64,000 bases of DNA from Buchnera aphidicola (Nipponaphis monzeni). GTDB lineage: Bacteria > Pseudomonadota > Gammaproteobacteria > Enterobacterales > Enterobacteriaceae. The position numbers and the translations under genes are program-made. The first letter of the stretch is position 1. Each line of letters opens with the position of its first letter. Below, piece after piece: positions 1 to 10,757 of the stretch. The DNA is taken from the NCBI RefSeq assembly GCF_006741185.1, contig NZ_AP019379.1, forward strand, positions 310,001 through 374,000. The letters are read 5' to 3'. The notes under the pieces are model-generated. The model did no database searches, was not told the DNA's origin, and worked only from the letters and a program-made list of their open reading frames with translations.

Positions 1-1446
1 AAGATCTACCTATTCTTCCTCTTATTTGATGTAGTTGGGATAATCCGAAATAATCAGCATTTGCTATAAAAATAGTGTTAACAGTAGGTATATCTATGCC
101 TGTTTCAATAATTGTTGTACATATTAAAACATGAAATTTTTTTTGACAAAAGTCATTAATAATTTTTGTTAAAATATGTGCTTTCATTTTCCCATGTCCT
201 ACTACTATTTTAACTTCAGGAATTAATTTTGATAAATGTGATGCTATATTAAAAATTGTTTTAATTTCATTGTGTACATAATATACTTGTCCACCTCTTT
301 TTACTTCTTTTAATATGTTGTTTCTAATTAATAAATCATTATAAACAATTATATAAGTTTTTATATTAAGTTTTTTATGTGGAGGTGTAGCAATAATAGA
401 TACTTTTTTTAGTCCGTTTATTACCATGTTTAAAGTGCGTGGGATAGGAGTTGCTGTTAATGTTAATATATCTATATCAATATATTTTTTAATAATTTGT
501 TCTTTATGCTCTACTCCAAAGCGATGTTCTTCATCAATTATTAATAATCCTAAATTTTTCCATTTTATTTTTTCAAAAAGTAATTGATGTGTTCCTATTA
601 ATATATTTATATTACCTTCATTGACTAATTTAATAATTAATTTTTGTTGTTTTACTGTGTAAAATCTAGATAGTTGATCAACTATGATAGGCCATTTTGA
701 AAATCTTTTTTTAAAATTATAAAGATGTTGTTGAACTAACAATAACGTAGGAGCCATTAAAACTACTTGTTTATTATTTAAAACAGCTATTAAAGCAGCT
801 CTGATAGCTACTTCTGTTTTTCCAAATCCAACATCTCCACAAACAATCCTGTCCATAGGGTAAGGTTTATACATATCGTTTAATACTTCATGTATAGCAG
901 TTTTTTGATCTATAGTAATTTGAAATTTAAAATCTTTAATGAATAGTTTATAAAATGTATTTTTTTTTTAAAAGCAAAACCTTTACTAGATTTTCTAGTA
1001 GAATATAGTTGTAATAATTTTATAGCTATACTATAAATTTTTTTAAATGTTTTTTCACACTGTTGTATCCAAGTATTGTTATTTAATTTGTTTAAAATTA
1101 TATTTTTATTTTGTATACAGTTAGAATAATTATAAATTAAATGTAAATAGTAAACCGGAACATATAGTTTTGCTTTATTTGCATACAATATAACAAAATA
1201 TTCAGTTAATATACCTGCTACATTTATGATTTTTAATCCTTTGTATTGACCTATACCGTGCTCTATATGTATAACTAATTGATTTGGTTCTATTTGTAAT
1301 GAATTATTAATTGTTGAATGAAAAGTTGCAATTTTTTTTATAGAATCAAAATTGTTATTTGAAATTGTAAAATTACGTTTGCTGTCAATAGTTTTTAAAA
1401 AAAAATTACTATTTTTATGATTATTAAACATAAAATATGTTTCCAT
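1..1446 (-). CDS. mfd: Transcription-repair coupling factor Mfd, shortened N-terminus, frameshifted at a poly(A) run, 3' end outside window
   Basis: Mfd is the ATP-driven translocase that pushes stalled RNA polymerase off DNA. The frame from the ATG at 1446 starts just before the RNA-polymerase-interaction domain (EHGIGQYKGL, KAKLYVPVYYLHLI), so the long N-terminal UvrB-like/UvrA-binding region of the roughly 1150-residue E. coli protein is absent. That frame dies soon after GFAFKKK. Reading on in another frame from about 961 down to base 1 gives all helicase hallmarks: CGDVGFGKTE (Walker A), IIDEEHRFG (DEEH box), LTATPIPRTLN, and GRIGRS at the window edge. The switch point is a run of ten A on the coding strand (960-969); eleven or eight A would restore one frame. 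No clear ribosome site precedes the ATG, so the start is tentative. Identity is sure; whether full-length protein is made is not. Confidence 0.9.
960..969 (-). other. A10 homopolymer at the mfd frame break
   Basis: Ten T on the plus strand, read as ten A in mfd. Upstream codons read G-F-A-F-K-K-K into the run. With ten A the frame continues as I-H-F-I-N-Y and stops about 17 codons later. With one added A it continues K-N-T-F-Y-K-L-F-I-K-D and then through all translocase motifs; with one deleted A it meets a stop within four codons. RNA-polymerase slippage on such runs is documented in Buchnera and Blochmannia. Confidence 0.9.
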
Positions 1447-1826
1447 TTTTTATAAAATTAATTAAATAACAATATTATTAAATTAAAAAAATTTATTTTT
1501 TAAAGTATTTTTTAATATTTTTGTTGTAAAAATAATTTTATTTATAAAAATTTAATATCAAATATAGGTATATAAAAAGTTTAGAATACATTTTAATAAA
1601 AAAATTATATATTATTTTTTTAATTATTATATGAGGATAATATATATGTTATTTATTTTGATACTACTAGTATCAAGTATTATGCACATATAAAAAAATT
1701 TTTTTTAAAATTGTAAACAATGTAGTGGTATTAGTAAATAATATGTATCTATAGTTTTTAAATGTAAAATGTTTTTTATTTAATTAAATTATAGTATATA
1801 GTTAAAAATATTACTATATAATAAGT

Positions 1827-1861
1827 GTTATTTGTTATTTGTTATTTGTTATTTGTTATTT
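1827..1861. repeat. Five tandem copies of the 7-mer GTTATTT
   Basis: Five perfect head-to-tail copies of GTTATTT fill 35 bases of the mfd-gapA spacer, followed directly by the small dyad TGATAA-AC-TTATCA. This is a simple-sequence repeat of the kind produced by slippage; copy number may vary between strains. Confidence 0.9.
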
Positions 1862-2665
1862 GATAAACTTATCATTTATAGTTTGAATAAATAATGTAAT
1901 AAAATATTTTAAATATTTATTTATATTTTAAAAAATTAAATAAAAAAAATTTTGAATAATAAAAATGTACGTTATGTTTATTTTTTATGATTTTTTTATA
2001 AATAAGTGCATATATATATTATACTTGTAATAAACTTTTTTAACAAAAAACTTAATTTTTAAGTGATGATTGTATAATTTTTATTTTTTTTAGTATAATA
2101 TTTTTATATTATATCATAATATATAAAGTATAAATTGTATTATCATTCTAATAAATGATCATTTTTATTTATATGATAAAATATATATGTTATACGATAA
2201 TTTAATATATTTTAAATATAAATGTTGTATTTACATATAAAATAAATTTGACTAACAATAATTGATAACAAAAAATTATGTATTTTACACTTTTTTTTAA
2301 AAAAATTAATTATGATATGTTATGTTTTGCTATTTTGAATAATTTCAAATTCAATTATTGAAGTAAGGTGTAAATAAATAAGTCAAATTTATTTTTCAAA
2401 ATACGCACAGACATATTGTGACAATAGTGTTTTTTATATTTAACAATTATCAATTATTAAAGTATATAATTTTTTATTTTAATGTTATTAAAAGATATAA
2501 TAGTCAATATATTATTAGTTTAAATACTTTATCAATTATTTTCTGTATGAAATATTTTTTAATAATTTGTACTAAGTAATTTTTTTATTAATATAAAATA
2601 TGTGTATACAATTAATAATTTTTATATAAGATTATTTGTTTATTAGTTAATGAAAGCTAAAAAAG

Positions 2666-2705
2666 TATATAGTTATTATTCAATTCATTGAATAATAACT
2701 ATATA
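2666..2705. terminator. Perfect 18-bp hairpin with 4-nt loop
   Basis: Arms 2666-2683 and 2688-2705 are exact reverse complements (inner part GTTATTATTCAA / TTGAATAATAAC) around the loop TTCA. There is no clean T-run on either side, so a factor-independent terminator is only one option. It lies 1.2 kb beyond the start of mfd and 0.45 kb before gapA, so it is not obviously attached to either gene. Confidence 0.5.
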
Positions 2706-3126
2706 TATTATATACTAAAAAGAAATGTAGATATGCACATGTAATACGAAAATAGAATTTTTTCTTAAACAAATAAAAATTTCTATATACGACAATTATA
2801 TACGTGCTTTTATTTAATGAGTTAATTTTTAAATAATACTTATTTTGAAAAATTGATTTTTTAAGTTAAAAATTTGTTAATAAAAATATTATTACGTTGT
2901 AAAAAATCATTTGTTTGTAAAATAAAATGCTTTAATGTAAAAAAATTTTCAACATAAAAAATATACTAATTTTTAGTTTTAAAATAGTTATTGTTATTTT
3001 TTATTAACATTAAAGACTATACATCAAATAGTATTAAATTTTTAATTTTTAATACATACAGTAATTTTTAAAACATTTCTTTTGATTAATAAATATTTTT
3101 TACGAATAATTTATATATAAATGTAA

Positions 3127-4146
<1,020 letters not shown>

Positions 4147-4489
4147 TTGTTTGATACTTAACGTAGAAATTTTAATTAAAATTAATTGAAATTTTATAAA
4201 ATATACATTAAAAAATTATATTGTAATATTAAATAAATTTTTTAGGCGGTGTTGATATTACATAGACACTGCCAAAAGTTTCTGATATAAAGGCAATTTA
4301 TTGAATGTAATATATTTTTTTAATATTATATAACGTAAAATTAATAATTTTAAAATATTTAACATATATATTAAATATTGCATTTTGTATTAAAATTGTT
4401 TAATTAACGTAATTGATTTTTTTAATCATAAAAATATGTATTTTTTTACAAATGTTTTTTATGTAAGATATTGAATATTTTTTTAAAAA
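4147..4489. other. Convergent gapA/fldA spacer
   Basis: No coding potential seen in this 343-base interval between the 3' ends of gapA and fldA. The only notable structure is the GC-richer hairpin at 4244-4272. Confidence 0.6.
4244..4272. terminator. GC-richer hairpin after gapA
   Basis: GGCGGTGT and ACACTGCC form an 8-bp stem with one G-U pair around a 13-nt loop. This is unusually GC-rich for the region. It sits between the convergent gapA and fldA 3' ends. No proper T-run follows on the plus strand, and only weak T content follows on the minus strand, so terminator function is tentative. RNA 3'-end protection is an alternative. Confidence 0.45.
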
Positions 4490-5014
4490 TTATTTATTTT
4501 TTAACGTTTCTAATTCTAAAAAAATTTGTTTTATCCATTGTTTTATTCTTGTAGTGGTTTTATCTTGTTGTCTATCTTCATCAATAACTAATCCTACAAA
4601 ATAATTTTTATCAAGCAGTGCCTTAGATTGTTGAAAAAAATATCCTGTTTTAGGCCATTTACCAATTATGTATCCTTTATTATTTTTAATAATTTGGTAT
4701 ATTTCATTCATAGCATCACAAAAATAATCAGAATAATCTTCTTGGTCTCCACAACCAAATAATGCTACTATTTTATTTTCAAAATTAATTTTTTTAAAAA
4801 TTGGTAAAAAATCATCCCAATCAGATTGCAATTCTCCATAATACCACGTAGGTACTCCAAAAATTAAAAAATTAAAAGATGTAATTTGTTTTCCAGAAGT
4901 GTTAGATATATCAAATACTTGTGATTGTATTGGATAAATATTATTGGAAATTAATTTTGCAACTTTTTCTGTATTACCAGTATCACTTCCAAAAAAAATA
5001 CCTACATTATTCAT
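4490..5014 (-). CDS. fldA: Flavodoxin I
   Basis: Small FMN protein that carries electrons to enzymes such as IspG/IspH and radical-SAM proteins. [12 protein letters not shown] is the FMN phosphate-binding loop; [15 protein letters not shown] holds the flavin-stacking tryptophan; [10 protein letters not shown] is the 90s loop. From the ATG at 5014 the protein is 174 residues, against 176 in E. coli. That start is chosen because AAGGA lies seven bases upstream; the longer frame begins at a TTG that overlaps this ribosome site. It faces gapA tail to tail and diverges from phrB. Confidence 0.97.
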   Translation of the reverse strand: MNNVGIFFGSDTGNTEKVAKLISNNIYPIQSQVFDISNTSGKQITSFNFLIFGVPTWYYGELQSDWDDFLPIFKKINFENKIVALFGCGDQEDYSDYFCDAMNEIYQIIKNNKGYIIGKWPKTGYFFQQSKALLDKNYFVGLVIDEDRQQDKTTTRIKQWIKQIFLELETLKNK

Positions 5015-5442
5015 TATGATATCCTTCAAAAATTAAATAGTTTTATTTTTAATAAAATATTGAATAAATTATTAAAAAATTATTTGTTAAAAAATAAATT
5101 AATAAAAAAATTACTTGTACGTAAAAAATTACTTTTTAATATTTAATTTATTTTGTCGATTTAAAATTTAATTTCAACATGATTTTTTTAATAGTATTGG
5201 TTAGTATTTATATTTTTTAATATATAATATTTATTATTATTTGTTGCTATTAATATTATATTTAGTAATACTTAAAAAAGTTTATTACCAATACTAAAAA
5301 ATTGAATTTAAATAAAATATTTATAATATTTACGAAGTAAAGATTAATCATATGTATGATGTGTTATGTAAATGTATTGTACACTATTAATATAATAAAA
5401 TATTTTTTTTATTTCAAAATAATATATTATGTGGATATTTTT
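5015..5442. other. Divergent fldA/phrB spacer
   Basis: About 430 bases between two divergent starts; it must hold both promoters, but I cannot single one out in this AT background. A 9-bp inverted pair (AGTATTGGT at 5193-5201 and ACCAATACT at 5287-5295) is visible. Frames across it are AT noise, including the 29 codons before the true phrB start. Confidence 0.5.
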
Positions 5443-6870
5443 ATGTATGTTAATTTGATTTGGTTTAGAAATGATTTGAGAACTCTTGAAAATCCAGCTG
5501 TATCTGCTGCTTGTCAAAATAATACTTTTAAAGTGATAGCAATTTATATTGCAACTCCAAATCAATGGAGAAGCCATCATATGGCACCTAAACAAGCTGC
5601 TTTTATTTATCATAATCTTATATCTTTAAAAAATGAATTAGTACATTTTGATATAAAATTATACACTCACCAATCTAGTACTTTTTTGAATGCTGCATTA
5701 TATTTTATAAAATTTTGCTTAAAACATGATGTAAAAAATGTTTTTTACAATTATGAATATATGTTAAATGAATGTGAGAGAGATAATCTTGTAAAAAAAC
5801 ATTTACATAGAAAAAAAATATTTATGTATGGGTTTCATGGTAGTATGTTACTATCACCACATGTTGTTAAAAATAAAAAAAATAAAACGTATCAAGTTTA
5901 TTCTCCATTTAAAAAGTGTGTATTAAAACATTTAAAACAATTAAATTTAGCATCTCCAATGTTGCTAAAAAAAAATATTAAATATAAAAAAATGTTAACA
6001 ATTCGTCCATTTTGTTATCCAATGGAAGAATTTGATCAAACGATTTTCCCAATAGGTGAAAAAAGAGCTTTATATCGCCTAAAAATATTTTGCACAAATA
6101 AAATAATAAGATATGGACTTCATAGGAATTTTCCCTATTTGACTAGTACTAGTTTGTTATCACCTTATTTATCTATAGGAGTTTTGTCTCCTATACAATG
6201 TTTAAAGTATATTTTAAAAAAAGTACCAAATGTATTTTCTTTAAGTAAAAAATGTACTTGGTTGAACGAAATCATTTGGAGAGAGTTTTATTATTATTTA
6301 ATAGCTTCTTATCCTATTTTAAGTAAAAATCAATCTATTAAAAAATGGACTGAAAAAATACCTTGGAAAAATAACAATATTTATTTAGAAGCATGGAAAA
6401 AAGGTAATACAGGATTTCCTATAATTGATGCAGGAATGCGACAATTAAATACACTAGGATGGATGCATAATAGATTACGTATGATTACTGCTAGTTTTTT
6501 AGTTAAAAATTTATTCATTGATTGGAGATTAGGTCATAATTATTTTATGTCAAAATTAATTGATGGTAATTTTGCATCTAATAATGGAAATTGGCAATGG
6601 ATATCTTCTACAGGCTATAATAGTACTCCTTATTTTAGAATATTTAATCCAGAAATACAATCAAAAAAATTTGATTGTTTAGGAAAATTTATACTTCAAT
6701 ATATACCTGAACTAAAAAAAATTCCAATTTCTGAAATTCATAACCCTCATGCTTGGATTATTAAAAATAAAGTTAATTTTAATTATCCCGCTCCAATTAT
6801 TAATTATAAATTATCTCGAAAAAATAATTTATCTGTTTTTATTAAAACGTATAACATTCACTATAAATAA
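5443..6870 (+). CDS. phrB: Deoxyribodipyrimidine photolyase
   Basis: Light-driven repair enzyme that splits UV-induced cyclobutane pyrimidine dimers, with FAD and an antenna folate. From the ATG at 5443 the protein is 475 residues (E. coli 472). NLIWFRNDLR opens the N-terminal antenna domain. The C-terminal FAD domain shows WLNEIIWREFYYY, IDAGMRQLNTLGWMHNRLRM, SKLIDGNFASNNGNWQW and STGYNSTPYFRIFNP, all typical of class I photolyases. The frame extends 29 codons upstream, but that part is hydrophobic AT noise and E. coli homology starts at MYVNLIWF. Five bases separate it from ybgI, so the two are probably co-transcribed, as in E. coli. Its retention in a symbiont living in insect cells is curious. 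Confidence 0.97.
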   Translation: MYVNLIWFRNDLRTLENPAVSAACQNNTFKVIAIYIATPNQWRSHHMAPKQAAFIYHNLISLKNELVHFDIKLYTHQSSTFLNAALYFIKFCLKHDVKNVFYNYEYMLNECERDNLVKKHLHRKKIFMYGFHGSMLLSPHVVKNKKNKTYQVYSPFKKCVLKHLKQLNLASPMLLKKNIKYKKMLTIRPFCYPMEEFDQTIFPIGEKRALYRLKIFCTNKIIRYGLHRNFPYLTSTSLLSPYLSIGVLSPIQCLKYILKKVPNVFSLSKKCTWLNEIIWREFYYYLIASYPILSKNQSIKKWTEKIPWKNNNIYLEAWKKGNTGFPIIDAGMRQLNTLGWMHNRLRMITASFLVKNLFIDWRLGHNYFMSKLIDGNFASNNGNWQWISSTGYNSTPYFRIFNPEIQSKKFDCLGKFILQYIPELKKIPISEIHNPHAWIIKNKVNFNYPAPIINYKLSRKNNLSVFIKTYNIHYK

Positions 6871-6875
6871 AATAT

Positions 6876-7619
6876 ATGAATAATCAGGAACTTGAAAATA
6901 TTATTAATAAAGAACTATCTTCTTCGAAATATCAAGATTCATGTCCTAATGGATTGCAAGTCGAAGGGCAATTTCAAATAAAAAAAATTATTACAGGAGT
7001 GACAGCATGTCAGAAATTTTTAAATGTAGCAGTAAAATGTAAAGCTGATACTGTAATTGTTCATCATGGTTTTTTTTGGAAAAATGATCCTTTAGTTATT
7101 AAAGGATTATATAGAAAAAGATTTAAAACTGTACTTTGTAATGATATAAATTTATATTGTTGGCATATGCCATTAGATAATCATAAAAAATTAGGCAATA
7201 ATATTCAAATTGCTAAAAAATTAGATATCAGTATTCAAGGAGAAATTATTCCATTTTTATGGTGGGGTTATTTTAAAAAACCAATTTCATACAATGCATT
7301 AAAATATAAAATTTTTACAAAATTTAATAGAATGCCTTTTTACTATAGCGCAAATAAAATACCTATAATTAAAAAAATTGCTTGGTGTAGCGGAAAAGGT
7401 CAAAGTTTTATTCATGCGGCTGCTTGTTTTGGAGTTGATGCATTTTTAACAGGAGAAATATCAGAAGAGACAATTCATTTTATCAGAGAATATAAATTAC
7501 ATTTTTTTTCTGCAGGGCATCATGCAACTGAAAAATATGGTGTAGAAGCGCTTGGAAATTGGTTGTCAAACGAATATTGTTTGAATGTTAAATTTGTAAA
7601 TATTGAAAACCCTATATAA
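6876..7619 (+). CDS. ybgI: NIF3/DUF34 family metal-binding protein YbgI
   Basis: Member of the NIF3 family, a dinuclear-metal protein that forms a hexameric ring; its cellular reaction is unsettled (GTP cyclohydrolase I-like activity and metal-insertion roles have been proposed). The 247 residues equal the E. coli YbgI length. Metal ligands are all visible: His63-His64 in IVHHGFFW, Asp101 after CWHMPL, His215 and Glu219 in SAGHHATEKYG. It follows phrB after five bases, as in E. coli, so one transcript is likely. Identity is sure; function stays open. Confidence 0.95.
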   Translation: MNNQELENIINKELSSSKYQDSCPNGLQVEGQFQIKKIITGVTACQKFLNVAVKCKADTVIVHHGFFWKNDPLVIKGLYRKRFKTVLCNDINLYCWHMPLDNHKKLGNNIQIAKKLDISIQGEIIPFLWWGYFKKPISYNALKYKIFTKFNRMPFYYSANKIPIIKKIAWCSGKGQSFIHAAACFGVDAFLTGEISEETIHFIREYKLHFFSAGHHATEKYGVEALGNWLSNEYCLNVKFVNIENPI

Positions 7620-8007
7620 TTAATAAACATAAATTATTTGTTAAAATTACTAAAAAATTTTTTTAATATAATTAAAATACATTATTTTATTAAAAAAAAA
7701 TTTATAGGATGTACAAAATTACTTATTTGTATATGGAAATATTGTTTCAAACAAAAAATTTGTTACATGAATAATATTTGTATTATAGAAATTAAATTAT
7801 TATTATTTATAACAAATACTAATTTTATTACTATAAATATAAATTTAAACATTACTTAATAATTAATATATTAATTATATTGCTTATATACTTAACTGAA
7901 TAAACACATTAATTAAACGATGATAATTATAATTATTTTTTAAATGTTGTTTTAATCATGTTGTAACTTTAATGAATTTATTATGTTTATATGTTAAGAG
8001 GTATTTT
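7620..8007. other. ybgI-sucA spacer
   Basis: About 390 bases. A 73-codon frame at 7638-7859 opens with TTG and encodes only low-complexity Leu/Ile/Lys sequence with no recognisable domain, so I do not call it. AAGAGG at 7995-8000 is the sucA ribosome site. Confidence 0.6.
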
Positions 8008-10740
8008 ATGTACAAAAAATTAATGAAAATATGGATGAATACTAGTTGGATTAATAGTAATAACCAATCTTATATAGAAGATGTATATAAAGATGATTGT
8101 TTAAAAGATAATTTTTTTAAAAAAACTCAAGATTATTTAATTCATTGTACGAATGTTAATATATTAGATAACAATAATTTAATTGAAAAAAAAAATCAAA
8201 TCTTGATAATGATAAATAATTTTAGAATGTACGGACATCTTATAGCTAAGACAAATCCTTTGTCACTAAATGATAATATAAAGTTTAAAAATTTAGAATT
8301 ATCATTTTATGATTTTAATCAGGTTGATTTTAGTAATATTGTTTTAATAAATTTTTTTAAAAAAAAAATATCTAAATTTTCACAATTTACGAATTTTTAT
8401 TCAATATTGAAAGATATTTATTGTTCGTCTATTGGTTTTGAATATATGTATATAAATAATTTTCGAGAAGTACAATGGATACAAAATCATATAGAACATA
8501 AATCTAAATTTTTTGAACATAATGCTATTAAAAAAATAGAAATATTAAAAAATATTATTTATGCCGAAAATTTTGAAAAATATTTACATTACAAATTTCC
8601 TGGGGCTAAAAGATTTTCTTTAGAAGGATCAGACGTATTAATTCCAATGTTACAAGAGATAATTAATTATTCTAAAAAAAATTCTATTTTCAAAATTGTT
8701 ATAGGAATGGCTCATAGAGGTAGGTTAAATGTATTAATTAACGTTTTAAAAAAAGGATTAAAAGAATTATTTAATGAATTTCATGATAACAAAGTCTGTA
8801 CTACTAGAAGTGATGATGTAAAATACCATAAGGGATTTAACTATAAAATAATTGGAAAAACATACGCTATAGATTTGACTTTACAATCTAATCCTTCTCA
8901 TTTAGAATTTGTAAATCCAGTAATCATGGGTGTGTTAAGAGGATATTTAGAGTCCAATAAAAATATAAATAGTAAGCAAGTATTACCTATTATGATACAT
9001 GGGGATGCTGCCATTACGGGTCAAGGAGTAGTTCAAGAAACGTTGAATATGTCTCAAACAAAAGGTTATAGTGTAGGAGGTACTGTTCATATCGTTATTA
9101 ACAATCAAATTGGTTTTACCACTTCAAATGTTAAAAATTTAAGATCTAGTAATTATTGTACTGATATAGCAAAGATGATATCTGCACCTGTATTTCATGT
9201 TAATGCTGATGATCCCGAAGCAGCAATTTTTGTTATACAATTAGCTGTATTGTATCGGTCTACTTTTAATAAAGATGTTTTTGTTGATTTAGTATCTTAT
9301 CGTAGACATGGACATAATGAATCAGACGATCCTTCAGTCACTCAACCAAAATTATATTCTATAATTCAAAAACATCTTTCAGTACAAAATATTTATTGTA
9401 AAAAATTAGAAAAATTAAAAATTTTAAATTCTAGTTTTGTAGATTTAACAATTCAAAAATATAGAAAATTTTTAGATTCTGCTTATTTTCCGAGTAATAA
9501 GAAAGAAAATATAGCGATGGAATCAACAACTTATAGTATGATTAATAAAAAAAATAAATGTTTTTTTACATCAGAAAATATACAAATTAATACTTTGTCT
9601 AAATTAGCAAATATTATTAACACGATTCCTAATTCTATAAATGTACATTTAAAAGTTAAAAATATTTATTTAGAAAGATTGAAAATGGCTAGAGGTGAAT
9701 CAAATTTCGATTGGGGAGCTTCTGAAACATTAGCATATGCTACTTTGATTCAACAAGGTATTTCTTGTAGATTATCAGGAGAAGATGTAGGTAGAGGTAC
9801 TTTTTTTCATAGACATGTTGTTATTTGTGATCAAATAACTAATGAAAAGTACATACCATTAAATAATATTTGTTCATCTACAAGTAAATTTTACATCTGT
9901 AACTCTGTTTTATCTGAAACGTCAGTTTTAGCTTTTGAATATGGTTATGCATCTGAAGCAAAGAAAACATTAACAATTTGGGAAGCTCAATTTGGAGATT
10001 TTTCTAATGTAGCCCAAGTGATCATTGATCAATTCATTAGTTCTGGAGAGCAAAAATGGAATAATTTATGTAATTTAGTAATTTTATTACCACATGGTTA
10101 TGAAGGGCAAGGTCCAGAACATTCTTCAGCTAGATTAGAGCGTTTTTTACAATTGTGTGCTCAAAAAAATATGCACATTACTGTTCCTACCACTTCTGCG
10201 CAAATGTACCATCTACTTCGTAGACAAATATTAAATAAAATATTGAAACCTTTAATCATTTTTACTCCTAAATCAATGTTAAGAAATCCTATTACTTTTT
10301 CAAGTTTAAAAGAGCTGTCTACAGGTTGTTTTAAAGAAATATTCAATGAAATAGATAAATTTGATATTAACATGATCAATAAAATAATTTTTTGTACGGG
10401 GAAATTTTATTTTGATTTATTAATAGCAAGAAGGCAACATAATATAAATAAGATTGTAATCATTAGAATTGAAGAACTATATCCATTTCCTAAAAATTTT
10501 ATATTAAAAGCAATTTTTCCTTTTTTACATGTAAAAAATTTTATTTGGTGTCAAGAAGAACCTTTAAATCAGGGAGCTTGGTTATATGTACAAACATACT
10601 TAAAGCAAATTATGCCATTAAACTCTTCTTTGAGTTGTGTATGTCGTCCTTCCAGTGCAGCGCCTGCAGTCGGTTCTAATAGAATTCATAATTATGAACA
10701 GCAATGTATTGTTAAAGAAGCATTAAATTTATCGTTTTAA
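8008..10740 (+). CDS. sucA: 2-oxoglutarate dehydrogenase E1 component
   Basis: Thiamine-diphosphate-dependent E1 of the 2-oxoglutarate dehydrogenase complex: it decarboxylates 2-oxoglutarate and passes succinyl to the lipoyl arm of SucB. From 8008 it has 910 residues (E. coli 933). IWMNTSWINSNNQSYIEDVY aligns with the E. coli N-terminus. IGMAHRGRLNVL, HGDAAITGQG (TPP/Mg site), YRRHGHNESDDPS and FGDFSNVAQV are family signatures, and the C-terminus RPSSAAPAVGS is conserved. The frame opens 12 codons earlier at 7972, but AAGAGG seven bases before 8008 favours the inner start. sucB follows after 17 bases. sucCD and the sdh genes are not here. Confidence 0.97.
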   Translation: MYKKLMKIWMNTSWINSNNQSYIEDVYKDDCLKDNFFKKTQDYLIHCTNVNILDNNNLIEKKNQILIMINNFRMYGHLIAKTNPLSLNDNIKFKNLELSFYDFNQVDFSNIVLINFFKKKISKFSQFTNFYSILKDIYCSSIGFEYMYINNFREVQWIQNHIEHKSKFFEHNAIKKIEILKNIIYAENFEKYLHYKFPGAKRFSLEGSDVLIPMLQEIINYSKKNSIFKIVIGMAHRGRLNVLINVLKKGLKELFNEFHDNKVCTTRSDDVKYHKGFNYKIIGKTYAIDLTLQSNPSHLEFVNPVIMGVLRGYLESNKNINSKQVLPIMIHGDAAITGQGVVQETLNMSQTKGYSVGGTVHIVINNQIGFTTSNVKNLRSSNYCTDIAKMISAPVFHVNADDPEAAIFVIQLAVLYRSTFNKDVFVDLVSYRRHGHNESDDPSVTQPKLYSIIQKHLSVQNIYCKKLEKLKILNSSFVDLTIQKYRKFLDSAYFPSNKKENIAMESTTYSMINKKNKCFFTSENIQINTLSKLANIINTIPNSINVHLKVKNIYLERLKMARGESNFDWGASETLAYATLIQQGISCRLSGEDVGRGTFFHRHVVICDQITNEKYIPLNNICSSTSKFYICNSVLSETSVLAFEYGYASEAKKTLTIWEAQFGDFSNVAQVIIDQFISSGEQKWNNLCNLVILLPHGYEGQGPEHSSARLERFLQLCAQKNMHITVPTTSAQMYHLLRRQILNKILKPLIIFTPKSMLRNPITFSSLKELSTGCFKEIFNEIDKFDINMINKIIFCTGKFYFDLLIARRQHNINKIVIIRIEELYPFPKNFILKAIFPFLHVKNFIWCQEEPLNQGAWLYVQTYLKQIMPLNSSLSCVCRPSSAAPAVGSNRIHNYEQQCIVKEALNLSF

Positions 10741-10757
10741 TAAGTAGAGGGATATGA

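Noticed and set aside
1827-1861. CRISPR-like array
   Set aside because: Repeats are 7 bp, head to tail without spacers, and no cas genes exist nearby.
4244-4272. Small tRNA or structured RNA after gapA
   Set aside because: Only one 8-bp stem is present; no cloverleaf or second helix.
5344-5613. 89-codon frame antisense to the phrB start
   Set aside because: Shadow frame across the divergent spacer and phrB; no recognisable protein.
7638-7859. 73-codon frame between ybgI and sucA
   Set aside because: TTG start, no ribosome site, only Leu/Ile/Lys low-complexity sequence and no recognisable domain.
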